Shown: positions 39,852 through 51,935, counted from the stretch's first letter. The stretch is 64,000 nt of DNA from Methylocapsa palsarum (GCF_900114285.1 NZ_FOSN01000006.1:62001-126000), one strand, 5' to 3'. The notes: a model not told the origin generated them from the letters alone. Numbers and translations are program-made.

Positions 39852-42463
39852 GGCTTTTTTCGAGGTTTTTTTCGCGGCCCCGGGCGCCCGATTTTCCCTC
39901 CAGAACCGGCCTCAACTGGTCCCTTGTCTTTCGTCTCGCCCTGCGCGATTTTCGCGGCGGCCTGCGTGGCTTCGGGATCTTTCTGGGCTGCATCGCCCTT
40001 GGCGTCGCCGCCATCGCGGGCGTCGGCTCGGCTTCGCTCTCATTGAGCGACGGTCTTGCGCGGCAAGGCCGGGAGATCCTGGGGGGCGACGTCTCCTTCG
40101 ACGTTCCGCAGCGCGAGTTGAGCGATGCCGAGCTTCATTTCCTCGCCTCGCACGGGCGTTTGTCCAGGGCCGCCACCTTGCGGGCGATGGCGAGGGGCGA
40201 GGGCGGCGACGCCGTTCTCGTCGAAATCAAGGCCATCGACGGCGCCTATCCCCTGGCGGGCGAAGCGGTCCTGGACCCGCCCCTCGGCCTCGCCGCCGCG
40301 CTTTCGGAGCGCGCCGGCCTTTTCGGAATCGCGGCGGATCCTGGCCTGCTTCAGCGATTAGGCGTCGCGCCCGGCGGCGTCGTGACGATCGGCGAAGCGC
40401 GGTTCGAGCTTCGGGCCGCGCTGACCTCCGAACCCGACCAGCTCGCCGCGGGGCTGCAATTTGGTCCCCGAGTGCTGATGACGGCGGCCGCCCTGCAGGC
40501 GACGCGACTCGTCGAGCCGGGATCGCTCATCCGTTACCATTACCGGGTCGCGCTGAGCGGGGGAGCCGGAGCCGCTCCGGCAAGCGACGACGCGGTCGAC
40601 GCATTCGTCGCCGACGCGCGGAAAAGCTTTCCCGAGGCGGGTTGGGACATTCATTCGCGCATGAACGTCTCCCCGCAATTCGCCAAAAACCTGACCCGAT
40701 TCACCCAGTTCCTGACGCTTGTCGGCCTGACCTCTCTGATCGTCGGCGGCGTCGGGGTCGCGAACGCCATCCGCGCCTATGTTGAGCGCAAGCGCCCGGT
40801 CATCGCGATTTTGAAATCGCTCGGCGGGACCGGATCCGTGGTGTTCGCGCTGATGCTGACGCAAGTGATGCTGGTCGCACTCCTCGGGGTCGCGATCGGG
40901 GCCGGCGCGGGCGCGGCTCTGCCTTTTTTGGCCGCTTATGGTTTCGGCTCCCTGATTCCGTTTCCCTTCGAGCCCGGCCTGCACCTGTCCGCCGTCGGGC
41001 AGGGCGTATCCTACGGCCTCCTGACGGCGCTCATGTTTTCCGTCGGCCCGCTGGGTCACGCCCATGACGTGCCGGCGCAGGCCCTCTTCCGGGAGGAAGT
41101 CGAGCCGCGCCGGGGATGGCCGAGGCTGAGGTATATCGGCCTCACTCTCGCCGCGGCGGCGGGGTTCCTCGCGGCTGTCTTCGCCTTTTCCGTCGATCAG
41201 AAGCTCGCCTTTATCTATTTGTGCGCGACGTCCGCCGCTTTTGTTCTGCTGCGCCTGATCGCTTTTCTGATGATGAACGGCGCGCGGCGCCTGCCGCACT
41301 CGCGCAGCGTCGCGATACGGCTCGCGATCGCCAATATCCACCGGCCGGGCGCTCTGACGCCGACGGTCGTGCTCTCCCTGGGGCTAGGTCTGGCGCTCCT
41401 CGTCACGCTGACGCTGATCGACGGCAACCTTCGCGCCGAGCTGGGGCATGCTTCGCCGGGGCAAACGCCAAGCTTCTTTTTCCTCGACCTTCCGGCCTCG
41501 AAAGCTGAAGCCTTCACCCAATTCCTGAAGGCGCAGGCACCGGACGGCTCGGTCCGGCTCGCCCCGATGCTTCGCGGCCGGATCGTCGAACTGAACGGTC
41601 TCTCCGTCGATTCGGCGAGGCCCAAGGAGAGCGTCGCCTGGGTGCTGCAGGGCGACCGCGGGATCACTTTCGCGGACGCGGCGCCGGAAGGCTCGTCCGT
41701 CGTCAAAGGCGAATGGTGGCCGGCGGATTATGCCGGGCCGCCGCTGATTTCGCTGGAAACCGACGTCGCCGCAGGCCTTGGCCTCGAGGTCGGCGACGAA
41801 ATCGGGGTCAATGTCCAGGGCCGGACGATCGTCGGGCGCGTCGCCAACACCCGGAAGGTCAACTGGCGCTCGTTCGGGATCAATTTCGTTCTGATCTTCT
41901 CATCGAACAGTTTCAAGGGCGCTCCACACAGCGAAATTGCGACCCTGACCTTTCCGGGAGCCGGCGATCCTGCGCGGGAGGCCTTGCTGCTGCGCGAGAC
42001 GGCCGGGGCGTTTCCGGCCGTGACCAGCGTCCGCGTCAAAGACGCGCTCGACGCTCTCAGCGGGATCGTCGGGCGGCTCGCCATCGCTGTCCGGGCCGCA
42101 TCGAGCGTCGCCCTGCTGGCCTCGATCCTGGTTCTGGGGGGCGCCCTCGGGGCTGGTCAGGAAGCCCGCATTCATGACGCCGTCGTCCTCAAGACTCTGG
42201 GGGCGACCAGGGTGCGGCTGTTCGCGGCTTTTTTGGTTGAGTATGGGCTTTTGGGACTTGGCGCCGCGATGTTCGGCCTCGCCGCGGGAGGCGGCGCCGC
42301 TTACGCGATCGTCAGCCGCATCATGGGCCTCGATTTCGTCTGGGTCTGGCCGCAAGCGCTCGCCGCCGCGGCCGCCGCGCTGGCGCTCACCGTCCTGCTT
42401 GGCCTGGCCGGCAGCTGGCGCATTTTAGGGCGCAAACCAGCGCCCTATTTGCGAAATTTGTAG
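39848..42463 (+). CDS. ybbP: ABC transporter permease (YbbP-like, FtsX family)
   Basis: The 871-aa membrane protein has an N-terminal helix after a basic start, a long periplasmic domain, and two FtsX permease blocks (about 295-430 and 735-870), the layout of YbbP/FtsX-family exporters with ten membrane helices. Conserved text includes GGVGVANAIRAYVERKRPVIAILKSLG and, in the second half, an ILVLGGALGAGQEARIHDAVVLKTLGAT block. With YbbA it probably moves lipids or toxic hydrophobic molecules. The ATG overlaps the cupin stop (ATGA). Confidence 0.92.
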   Translation: MRLFSRFFSRPRAPDFPSRTGLNWSLVFRLALRDFRGGLRGFGIFLGCIALGVAAIAGVGSASLSLSDGLARQGREILGGDVSFDVPQRELSDAELHFLASHGRLSRAATLRAMARGEGGDAVLVEIKAIDGAYPLAGEAVLDPPLGLAAALSERAGLFGIAADPGLLQRLGVAPGGVVTIGEARFELRAALTSEPDQLAAGLQFGPRVLMTAAALQATRLVEPGSLIRYHYRVALSGGAGAAPASDDAVDAFVADARKSFPEAGWDIHSRMNVSPQFAKNLTRFTQFLTLVGLTSLIVGGVGVANAIRAYVERKRPVIAILKSLGGTGSVVFALMLTQVMLVALLGVAIGAGAGAALPFLAAYGFGSLIPFPFEPGLHLSAVGQGVSYGLLTALMFSVGPLGHAHDVPAQALFREEVEPRRGWPRLRYIGLTLAAAAGFLAAVFAFSVDQKLAFIYLCATSAAFVLLRLIAFLMMNGARRLPHSRSVAIRLAIANIHRPGALTPTVVLSLGLGLALLVTLTLIDGNLRAELGHASPGQTPSFFFLDLPASKAEAFTQFLKAQAPDGSVRLAPMLRGRIVELNGLSVDSARPKESVAWVLQGDRGITFADAAPEGSSVVKGEWWPADYAGPPLISLETDVAAGLGLEVGDEIGVNVQGRTIVGRVANTRKVNWRSFGINFVLIFSSNSFKGAPHSEIATLTFPGAGDPAREALLLRETAGAFPAVTSVRVKDALDALSGIVGRLAIAVRAASSVALLASILVLGGALGAGQEARIHDAVVLKTLGATRVRLFAAFLVEYGLLGLGAAMFGLAAGGGAAYAIVSRIMGLDFVWVWPQALAAAAAALALTVLLGLAGSWRILGRKPAPYLRNL

Positions 42464-42595
42464 AGACAACGTTAAGTATTGTTCATTTGGGCTGGCCTTG
42501 TGCCATGAGGGCGTCTGCGCCATATTATCAGCGACGCTGGCCCGCAAAGGCAGCGGCCGGAGGCGGTTCAGCCTCCCTAACGTTTAGAGGAAATC

Positions 42596-43381
42596 ATGTC
42601 CGACTTCGACCGCAACGCTAGCGCCCGCTGGGGACAGGGCGTCGCACGGGCAGGTCGCGCCGAAATCGACCTGGGCCTTCGCACTTACATGCTGGGCGTG
42701 TACAATAACATGGTGATCGGCCTCGCCATCACCGGTCTTGTCGCGCTTGGCGTCAACATGCTCGCCGTAACGACCGATCCGTCGATGGCGGCCGCTCACA
42801 TGGGCCGGATCGCCCTGACGAGCTTTGGCGTGACGCTTTACGGCAGCCCTCTGAAATACCTCATGATGTTCGCCCCGCTGGCGTTCGTGATGTTTTTCTC
42901 GTTCCGCATCAACCAGATGTCGGCGTCGTCCGCTCGTGGCGTGTTCTTCGCTTTCGCGGCGGCGATGGGCTTGTCCTTGTCGACGCTCCTGCTGGTCTAC
43001 ACCGGCAATTCGATCGCGCGGGCTTTCTTCGTAACCGCGGCGGCTTTCGGCGGGCTGAGCCTTTATGGTTATACGACCAAGCGGGATCTTTCCCCGATGG
43101 GGTCGTTCCTGATCATGGGCGTGATCGGTCTGGTGATCGCCAGCATCGTTAACATGTTTCTGCTGAGCACGGCGTTCCAGTTCGGATTGTCGATCCTCTC
43201 CGTCCTGATCTTCTCCGGTCTGACGGCGTGGGACACGCAGGCGATCAAGGAAATGTATTACGCGGGCGACGGCTATGAGGTCGCGGCCAAGAAGTCCGTG
43301 AACGGAGCGTTGATGCTCTATCTCGACTTCATCAACATCTTCCAATCGCTCCTGTTCCTGACAGGCAGCCGGAACGACTGA
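42596..43381 (+). CDS. Bax inhibitor-1 family membrane protein
   Basis: The 261-aa protein has seven predicted membrane helices and the BI-1/YccA pattern: MLGVYNNMVIGLAITGLVALG near the start, SPMGSFLIMGVIGLVIASIVN, and the C-terminal TAWDTQAIKEMYYAGDGYE ... NGALMLYLDFINIFQSLL. Bacterial members act as pH-sensitive ion channels or membrane-stress proteins, some interacting with FtsH. A GAGG ribosome-binding site precedes the ATG. A strong terminator follows 22 bases after the stop. Confidence 0.93.
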   Translation: MSDFDRNASARWGQGVARAGRAEIDLGLRTYMLGVYNNMVIGLAITGLVALGVNMLAVTTDPSMAAAHMGRIALTSFGVTLYGSPLKYLMMFAPLAFVMFFSFRINQMSASSARGVFFAFAAAMGLSLSTLLLVYTGNSIARAFFVTAAAFGGLSLYGYTTKRDLSPMGSFLIMGVIGLVIASIVNMFLLSTAFQFGLSILSVLIFSGLTAWDTQAIKEMYYAGDGYEVAAKKSVNGALMLYLDFINIFQSLLFLTGSRND

Positions 43382-43402
43382 CGCGGCGGAAGCTTCCGCA
43401 AT

Positions 43403-43431
43403 AAGGCTCTCCCCTGGAGAGCCTTTTTTTT
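43403..43431 (+). terminator. Rho-independent terminator after the BI-1 gene
   Basis: A 9-bp stem (AAGGCTCTC with GAGAGCCTT) closes a five-base loop and runs into eight T. It is the clearest intrinsic terminator in the window, and its A-rich start may also help end the convergent DUF2794 transcript. Confidence 0.93.
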
Positions 43432-43447
43432 GCCTGTCCGCCGGCCT

Positions 43448-43948
43448 TCAGCTCGAGATGAGTTTCAGTCTCTTGTCGAGAACGTCCATCACCCGGCGCA
43501 AATCGTGCCCGCGTTTGAGCACCAGCCCGCTCGCGGCGACGACTGCGTAGGCGCCTTGTTTGCGCGCGAGTTTGGGATTTTTCTCGATACGATACAGCGC
43601 ATATTCCGAAGCCCGGCGGAAAATCGAGAAGACAGCTTTCTGCGGAGCGAAATCTATCGCGTAGTCGCGCCATTCTCCGGCGGCCACCTTGCGGCCATAG
43701 AGATTGAGGATTTCGCGAAGTTCGCCGCGATCGAAAACAACATTGTCCGCCGTCCCGCTGGCGCTGCTCCCTGCGGGTTGCGCCGCGAGCGGGGTAGGTC
43801 CTGAGATCGGCGCGGGGATTTGGGCGCGATTCGTCCGGGTTGGCGTTATTTCAACCACGGCGGCGCCGATCACCGCCGAGTCGCTCTCCCCTGAATCGCT
43901 CTCCCTCGAATCGCTCTTTGCCGAATCGCTGATGGCTTGGTCGCTCAT
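43448..43948 (-). CDS. DUF2794 family protein
   Basis: The 166-aa protein has an N-terminal low-complexity tail and a conserved C-terminal domain (about 70-160: FDRGELREILNLYGRKVAAGEWRDYAIDF, then AVFSIFRRASEYALYRIEKNPKLARKQGAYAVV), diagnostic of DUF2794, a small alphaproteobacterial family of unknown function. Residues about 5-24 repeat SDSxE from a 15-bp array (43878-43937). The gene converges with the BI-1 gene and is divergent from htpG. Confidence 0.9.
   Translation of the reverse strand: MSDQAISDSAKSDSRESDSGESDSAVIGAAVVEITPTRTNRAQIPAPISGPTPLAAQPAGSSASGTADNVVFDRGELREILNLYGRKVAAGEWRDYAIDFAPQKAVFSIFRRASEYALYRIEKNPKLARKQGAYAVVAASGLVLKRGHDLRRVMDVLDKRLKLISS
43878..43937 (-). repeat. 15-bp tandem repeat at the DUF2794 N-terminus
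   Basis: Four 15-bp units (plus-strand type GAATCGCTCTCCCTC) encode SDSAK-SDSRE-SDSGE-SDSAV on the minus strand. The array lies before the conserved domain, where copy changes would be tolerated. Confidence 0.9.
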
Positions 43949-44146
43949 GGATGCGCACCGCTCCAGCTCTTTTCTCCGAAGTCATCATCGTGGATGATGG
44001 CCGCGGCCGCAAGCCATAACTTGACGGTTTTGCGACAGTCGGAGACCTGTTGCGTTCTCGACCTTAAAGACGATATCAGCAGAAGATTGGCCGCCGGTTA
44101 GAGTTAAAACAGGTTTGATTGAAGGTGAAGGCAGAGGCGTTGACAG

Positions 44147-46078
44147 ATGATTGAAGAAGCCCGTTCGCATTCGTTTCAGGCGGATGTCGCCAAGCTCCTG
44201 CACCTGATGGTGCATTCGGTCTATTCGGACCGCGATGTCTTCTTGCGCGAACTTCTCTCCAACGCGGCGGACGCCTGCGAGAAGCTGCGCTACGAGGCGC
44301 TGAGGGATCCGGTGCTGGGCGCGGCGCCTTTCACGATCACCATCGCCATCGACAAGGATGCGAGCCGCCTGATCATCGAGGACAACGGGATCGGAATGAC
44401 CCGCGACGAACTCGCCGATCAGCTTGGCACCATCGCGCGCTCCGGCACCAAGGCCTTTCTCGAACGGCTTGGCGCGGCTGGCGCGGCAGGGGAGCCGGGG
44501 GATTCTTCAGAACCGGCCCCTCGTCAAACTCTGGACCTGATCGGTCAATTCGGCATCGGTTTCTATTCCGCTTTCATCGTGGCGGATCATGTCGAGGTTT
44601 TGACCCGGCGCGCCGGCGCCCATGAGGCGTTTGCATGGGCGTCGGACGGCAAGGGAACGTTTTCGATCGCGCCGCTTGCGCTCGACGAGGCTCCGGCTCA
44701 TGGCGCCCGCGTCGTCCTGCATCTGAACGAGTCGTCGCGGGACTATCTCGACCCGGTCCGTATCGAAACCATCGTCCGGGAACATTCGAGCGCCCTCTCG
44801 GCGCCGATCGACCTCGTCGAATCGACGGGAGCCGAACCGCGCCGCCTGACCGATGGAACGGCGCTCTGGACCAAGCCGAAATCCTCGATCGCCGACGAGG
44901 AATATACCGAGTTCTACCGCAGCCTCGCCGGGCAGTTCGACGAACCCGCCCTGACGGCGCATTGGCGCGCCGAAGGGCGCCATGAATATACCGTGCTCGC
45001 CTTTGTTCCGGGGTCGAGGCCGTTCGATCTGTTCGATCCCGCCCGTCGCGGGCGCGCCAAGCTTTATGTCCGCCATGTCCTGATCACCGACGACGCCGAC
45101 GTTCTTCCGCGCTGGCTGCGTTTCGTCCGCCTCGTCGTCGATTCCGCCGACCTGCCGCTCAATGTGTCTCGCGAGATGATTCAGGAGAGCCCGATCTTCG
45201 CCGCGATCAAGAAAGGCGTCGGCAACCGTATCTTGCAGGATGTGACCAAGCTCGCCGACTCCGAGCCGGAGACGTTCGCCAGGATCTGGGAGAATTTCGG
45301 CGCGATCATCAAGGAAGGGCTTTACGAGGAGCCGGAGAAGCGGGACGCCTTGTTCGCGGTCGCCCGGTTCGCAAGTTCGACCCATCCGGGGGGCGGACGC
45401 AGCCTCAAGGATTACGTCGCAGGCCTCAAGACCAACCAGACCGCGATCTATTATCTTTTGGGCGAAGACCTGAAGCGCCTTCAGGCCAGTCCACAGCTGG
45501 AAGGTTTCCGGGCGCGCGGCGTCGAGGTTCTGCTCCTGCCGGATCAGATCGACGCCTTCTGGCTCGCCACGGCGGCGGGCTTCGAAGGCAAGCCGTTCAA
45601 GTCGGTCACGCAGGGCGCAGCCGACATCAAGGCCATCCCGCTCGCCGATGCGTCCGCCTCGCCGGACAGCTCCGACGAACCGCCGGCCGCCGGGCTTGCG
45701 GCGCTGTTCGCCCTGATGAAGCAGATCCTCGAGGAATCGGTCCAGGATGTGCGCGCCTCCGACCGGCTGTCGGAGAGTCCGGTCTGCCTGATCGCTCCGG
45801 ATCGAGGCCCGGATCGAAGGCTGGAACAATTGCTGGCCGAGCATGGCCAGCTCGGCGGCGCGGCGAAACCGGTTCTCGAAGTCAATCCGGGTCATCCACT
45901 CGTCAAGGCTCTCGCCGGGCTCGTCGGCGCCCCCGGCAAGGAAAAAATCGACGACATCGTCTGGCTTCTGTTCGACGAGGCGCGGTTGATGGATGGCGAA
46001 AAGCCGGCCGACGCGCCGCATTTCGCGGCTCGCCTGACGCGAATTCTGCTGGAGGCCGCGACCCAGGCGCAGGCCTGA
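44147..46078 (+). CDS. htpG: Hsp90 chaperone HtpG
   Basis: The 643-aa protein is a full bacterial Hsp90. The N-terminal ATPase has LLSNAADACEKLRYEAL, DNGIGMTRDELADQLGTIARSGTK and GQFGIGFYSAFIVAD; the middle domain has SREMIQESPIFAAIKKG; the C-terminal dimerisation domain is present. It remodels clients together with DnaK. A small Gly/Pro insert (about 113-126) follows the lid. Its stop is 20 bases before the prmC start, so they are probably co-transcribed. Confidence 0.96.
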   Translation: MIEEARSHSFQADVAKLLHLMVHSVYSDRDVFLRELLSNAADACEKLRYEALRDPVLGAAPFTITIAIDKDASRLIIEDNGIGMTRDELADQLGTIARSGTKAFLERLGAAGAAGEPGDSSEPAPRQTLDLIGQFGIGFYSAFIVADHVEVLTRRAGAHEAFAWASDGKGTFSIAPLALDEAPAHGARVVLHLNESSRDYLDPVRIETIVREHSSALSAPIDLVESTGAEPRRLTDGTALWTKPKSSIADEEYTEFYRSLAGQFDEPALTAHWRAEGRHEYTVLAFVPGSRPFDLFDPARRGRAKLYVRHVLITDDADVLPRWLRFVRLVVDSADLPLNVSREMIQESPIFAAIKKGVGNRILQDVTKLADSEPETFARIWENFGAIIKEGLYEEPEKRDALFAVARFASSTHPGGGRSLKDYVAGLKTNQTAIYYLLGEDLKRLQASPQLEGFRARGVEVLLLPDQIDAFWLATAAGFEGKPFKSVTQGAADIKAIPLADASASPDSSDEPPAAGLAALFALMKQILEESVQDVRASDRLSESPVCLIAPDRGPDRRLEQLLAEHGQLGGAAKPVLEVNPGHPLVKALAGLVGAPGKEKIDDIVWLLFDEARLMDGEKPADAPHFAARLTRILLEAATQAQA

Positions 46079-46097
46079 GCCCGTTCTGGAGAAAACT

Positions 46098-46997
46098 TTG
46101 GCGCCTGTTTTCGAACCCGGCATGGCGCGCGAGACCGCGCGTCGAACGCTCGAACGCGCCTTCGAGGCGGCGGCCCTCGACGCGGCCGCCCTCGACGCCC
46201 GCGTGCTGCTTTGCGCGGCTTTGGGCATCGATCACGCAGGTCTCGTTCGCGACCCGCAGCATTTGCTCGGAACCGCCGCCTCTCAGGTCCAGTCGTTCGC
46301 CGACCGGCGACTGCGTCGCGAACCCGTGTCGCGCATCCTTGGCTACAAGGAGTTCTGGGGCGTCCGTTTCGCGCTCGATCCCGCCGTGCTCGATCCGCGT
46401 CCGGACACCGAAACCCTGGTCGAAGCGCTGTTGCGCCACGCGAGCGGCGAGCCTCGCCTCGAACGCAAGATTCTCGACCTCGGGATTGGCTCCGGGGCGA
46501 TTCTTTGCGCCCTGCTCCAGAATTTCGCAGAGGCGTTCGGCGTTGGCGTCGATCTTTCGCCACGGGCTTGCGCCGTCGCGCGCGACAACCTGATTTCGCA
46601 GGGAGTCGCCTCGCGCGCCCTTGTCGTGTGCGGAAACTGGGCGAGCCCGATTCGCGGCGGATATGATTTCATCGTGTCAAATCCGCCTTACATCGTCCGC
46701 AATGAAATCGCGCGCCTCGCTCCGGAAGTCGGCGAGCATGACCCTTTTCTCGCCCTCGACGGCGGGGAGGACGGTCTGTCGGCCTATCGGTCTCTCATTC
46801 CGTCCCTTCCAGGTCTCCTTGCGGCGGACGGCGTCGTCGCCCTGGAATTCGGGGCTGGTCAGCGTCTGGATGTGGAGGCGCTCTTGCGCGCCTCCGGCCT
46901 CCGGCCTTTCGAGATCCGGCCGGATCTCTCGGGAGAAGATCGGGTCGTGCTTGCTCGCGCCGTGGCAAATCAGCCACGGGCGAGGGACGTCAGTTAG
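46098..46997 (+). CDS. prmC: Release factor glutamine methyltransferase
   Basis: The 299-aa protein methylates the GGQ glutamine of release factors RF1/RF2. The N-terminal helical domain contains RREPVSRILGYKEFWGVRF. The SAM domain has ILDLGIGSGAILCALLQ, and the catalytic motif NPPYI lies in FIVSNPPYIVRNE. I chose the TTG at 46098 because GGAG lies six bases upstream; an ATG at 46122 is the alternative. Residues about 24-33 double an AAALD unit (15-bp repeat, 46167-46196). The DUF4167 gene downstream is its usual neighbour in Rhizobiales. Confidence 0.93.
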   Translation: MAPVFEPGMARETARRTLERAFEAAALDAAALDARVLLCAALGIDHAGLVRDPQHLLGTAASQVQSFADRRLRREPVSRILGYKEFWGVRFALDPAVLDPRPDTETLVEALLRHASGEPRLERKILDLGIGSGAILCALLQNFAEAFGVGVDLSPRACAVARDNLISQGVASRALVVCGNWASPIRGGYDFIVSNPPYIVRNEIARLAPEVGEHDPFLALDGGEDGLSAYRSLIPSLPGLLAADGVVALEFGAGQRLDVEALLRASGLRPFEIRPDLSGEDRVVLARAVANQPRARDVS

Positions 46998-47405
46998 AAA
47001 GTTTCACAAAAGGCCTTGGCGTTTGCAACAAAACCGACTAGTTTGCCGTTCCAAAGATGGCGTTTCTGATGTAAAGCTGTGCTGGTGAGATTGTTTTTTC
47101 CTCGCTGCGCGCCTCATTCTTGGGCACGGTAGGAACACAGTCCGCTTCCAGCTTTCTACGGTTTCCCGTGCAGCCGGGACAAACGCTTTTTGACTCTCGA
47201 ACTTTGGCGAGAACTCTCGAACTTTGCCGACATGAGAGTCTTTGTTCACCGCTACGGTTGAGCCGTGCGCATCCGTTTCCGGCCGGAGAGCCTGATATCC
47301 GTTAGAGCATCCGTGGCTAAAACAGGTTCGGTTAAGAACCGTTGACCGCGCGCTGAACCGGCGTTGCGCGCGTATTGCGATTACGATGTGACTCAAGGAT
47401 CGTCG
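46998..47405 (+). promoter_or_regulatory. Leader region of the DUF4167 gene with an 18-bp direct repeat
   Basis: The 408-base gap carries no credible gene. At 47193-47210 and 47213-47230 it holds an 18-bp direct repeat (ACTCTCGAACTTTGGCGA, 17 of 18 matching, 20-base period), and an inverted half of it (GAGAGTC) lies at 47234-47240. The phasing of about two helical turns suggests a protein-binding array. A TAAAACAGGTTCGGTTAAGA segment (near 47318) resembles one before htpG (TAAAACAGGTTTGATTGAAG), perhaps a shared promoter part. Confidence 0.4.
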
Positions 47406-48374
47406 ATGAGACCTGGACAAAATAACAAACGCATGCGCGGCCGTCCCAACAACAATCGCAAAGGCCCCAATCCTTTGACCCGCTCGTATGAATCCAGCGG
47501 TCCGGATGTGAAAATTCGTGGAACCGCGCATCATATCGGGGAAAAATATCTTCAGCTGGCCCGAGACGCCCAATCGTCCGGAGATCCGGTCATGGCGGAA
47601 AGCTATCTCCAGCACGCCGAACATTATTTCCGCCTGATCGCCGTCGCCCAGCAAGCTCAGCAGCAGAGCGCGAGCGGTTATCAGCGCCAGCCCGGGGATG
47701 TGAGCGCGGAAGAGGTCGACGGCGACGATTTCGAGAGCATTCCTGATCGTTTCGCTTCTCCCGCAGAGCGTTTCGCGCCGCCGCAGCCTCAGGCGGCGTT
47801 CGCTCCGCAGTCCGCGCCCTCCGCTCCTCAGCCTGTCCAGGACCGCCCGTTCTACAGCAACAATCCGGACAGACAGGGTTTCGAGCGTCCCGACCGCGGT
47901 CCGCGCCAGGACCGGCCGTTTCACGACAAGCCTTATCCAGACAAGCCTTATCCAGAAAGGAACTATCCGGAGCGGGACCGTCCTTATCAGGACCGCAACG
48001 GACCTGACCGCGCCCCGCAGAACCGGGATCAGGACAATCGCGGTCAGCGCGCGCGCGGGCCGCGCGATTTCCGCAACGAGGGTCAGAGTCGGAACGAGCG
48101 CGCCGAATCGCGCGCTCCCGCAGAAGAAATCGAACGCAATGGCCTTCCCGCTTTCATCACAGCTCCGGTCCGCATCGAACCGGAACCGGCCGCGGCCCCC
48201 GTCGCTCCCGAACGCCTGGGAGTCGCGGGTGACGACCAGCCCGACGTCGAGCGCGCCGATGGAGGCGGCTTTCATTTGAGGCCTCGGCGCCGGCGGCGCA
48301 GCAAAAGCGAAATGGCGATTGACGAAGCCGCCGGGCGCGAAGAAGCGATCGCCAACGATCCCGTCGCCGATTAG
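47406..48374 (+). CDS. DUF4167 family protein
   Basis: The 322-aa protein has a conserved N-terminal domain (about 1-80: MRPGQNNKRMRGRPNNNRKG, then GTAHHIGEKYLQLARDAQSSGDPVMAESYLQHAEHYFRLI), defining DUF4167, restricted to alphaproteobacteria. The rest is disordered, rich in Pro, Arg, Asp and Gln, and contains a 15-bp repeat array (47925-47984) giving DKPYP-DKPYP-ERNYP-ERDRP. The basic start and charged tail suggest RNA or ribosome association, but this is inference. I chose the ATG at 47406 as the family start. The TAG stop lies in the end of repeat copy 3. Confidence 0.9.
   Translation: MRPGQNNKRMRGRPNNNRKGPNPLTRSYESSGPDVKIRGTAHHIGEKYLQLARDAQSSGDPVMAESYLQHAEHYFRLIAVAQQAQQQSASGYQRQPGDVSAEEVDGDDFESIPDRFASPAERFAPPQPQAAFAPQSAPSAPQPVQDRPFYSNNPDRQGFERPDRGPRQDRPFHDKPYPDKPYPERNYPERDRPYQDRNGPDRAPQNRDQDNRGQRARGPRDFRNEGQSRNERAESRAPAEEIERNGLPAFITAPVRIEPEPAAAPVAPERLGVAGDDQPDVERADGGGFHLRPRRRRRSKSEMAIDEAAGREEAIANDPVAD
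47925..47984 (+). repeat. 15-bp tandem repeat in the DUF4167 gene
   Basis: Four 15-bp units begin with two identical copies (GACAAGCCTTATCCA) and then diverge, encoding DKPYP-DKPYP-ERNYP-ERDRP in the disordered tail. Confidence 0.9.
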
Positions 48375-48488
48375 AGCATATTCCGATCGGATTGAATCAA
48401 TCCAATCGAGAAGACTATGCTCAAGCTTTTGACTCTGGAGCGATTTCTGATCGATCGCATGACTTCATGCGATCGGAAAGCGCTCGAG
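48371..48488 (+). repeat. 117-bp palindromic element, copy 3
   Basis: A full element begins with the TAG stop of the DUF4167 gene (48372-48374). The ends read TTAG and CGAG, so the CTAG terminus is altered on both sides. The remaining gap to 48679 shows only a short open frame without a recognisable product. Confidence 0.92.
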
Positions 48489-48679
48489 ACGCCGTCTCGC
48501 GCCGCTTGCGCCCGGCCGCCGGGCGTAGTCCCAAACCGCTCGATATTGACGGTTTCAGGAAGGACCTCCCTAACCAACGGGACGTTTTTGGCGGCGGCGG
48601 ACCGGCGTTATTGAAGGTTTTGCAAGCCGGTGATGCGAACTTGCGCGCGCCTGCCCGACGGGCAATGGAGGCGCGCGTC

Positions 48680-48958
48680 ATGATATTTCGTTCCTTGCAA
48701 TTTGCTCTCGCGTTCGCGCTGTTGACTGTGGGAGCCGTCCGGGCGCAAGCCTTTCCGCCTTATCCCCCCGCGCAATCCTATCCCTTGGCGATGGGCCGCA
48801 ATCCGCCCATTCTGTTGATGACGGAAGGATGTCTTTTCGGCTGGCGCCGCGACGCCTGGGGCGTATGCTGGCCTTATCCCGACGCAGGGTTTTCGAGCGG
48901 AAACTGCTGGTATGAATCGACGCCCTATGGTCATCGCCGCGTCTGCCGCTGGTGGTGA
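48680..48958 (+). CDS. Small exported Cys/Trp-rich protein of unknown function
   Basis: The 92-aa protein has a clear signal peptide (1-24, LQFALAFALLTVGAVRAQA) and a mature part of about 68 residues rich in Pro, Tyr, Trp and Cys (four cysteines: GCLFGWRRDAWGVCWPY, NCWYESTPYGHRRVCRWW), suggesting a small disulfide-stabilised periplasmic protein. I do not recognise the family, though short secreted proteins ending in RVCRW-like motifs are common in Rhizobiales. It lies between repeat copy 3 and clpB. The start could also be at 48665. Confidence 0.65.
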   Translation: MIFRSLQFALAFALLTVGAVRAQAFPPYPPAQSYPLAMGRNPPILLMTEGCLFGWRRDAWGVCWPYPDAGFSSGNCWYESTPYGHRRVCRWW

Positions 48959-49174
48959 CGTCAGGGGGAGAGCCGCTCAGCGGCGGCGCGCGGCCGCCCT
49001 CAAGAAATCTTTCGAGAAATCTTTCCTGCGACGGCGCCTGTTTCACGCGCGTCTCTTTCGATCACGGACGAAGCTATTACATTTAGAGCCGGGCGGCCGC
49101 GTGGGGCCCGATCAAAAATTTCGCGATTCGGCGCCGCTTCGGGGCGTGGATCTGCAGGACCGGAGATATTGACC

Positions 49175-51753
<2,579 letters not shown>

Positions 51754-51775
<22 letters not shown>

Positions 51776-51905
51776 TCGGAATATGCTCTAAAGCGCTTTC
51801 CGATCGAATGACCTCATTCGATCGATCAGAAATCGCTTCAGATTCAAAACTTTGAGCATATTCCTATCGATCAGATCGGCTCAATCTGATCGGAATATGC
51901 TCTAA
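51754..51905 (-). repeat. 117-bp palindromic element, copy 4, plus a half copy on the clpB end
   Basis: A full element in reverse orientation (51788-51905) is preceded by a half copy (51754-51790) overlapping the clpB stop. The 41-base segments 51753-51793 and 51867-51907 differ at a single base. The inner stem is GATCAGAT...ATCTGATC instead of the GATTGGATT type of other copies: both arms changed together, so pairing was kept. Confidence 0.88.
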
Positions 51906-51935
51906 AGCCGTGCGGCGCCGTGACCGCGGAGCCGG

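Noticed and set aside
47004-48275. 423-codon minus-strand frame opposite DUF4167
   Set aside because: Crosses the intergenic leader and a well-supported gene; composition is typical of a shadow.
48980-49174. Heat-shock (RpoH) promoter before clpB
   Set aside because: No convincing CTTG-type -35 with a properly spaced -10 was found; CTATTAC near 49074 alone is not enough.
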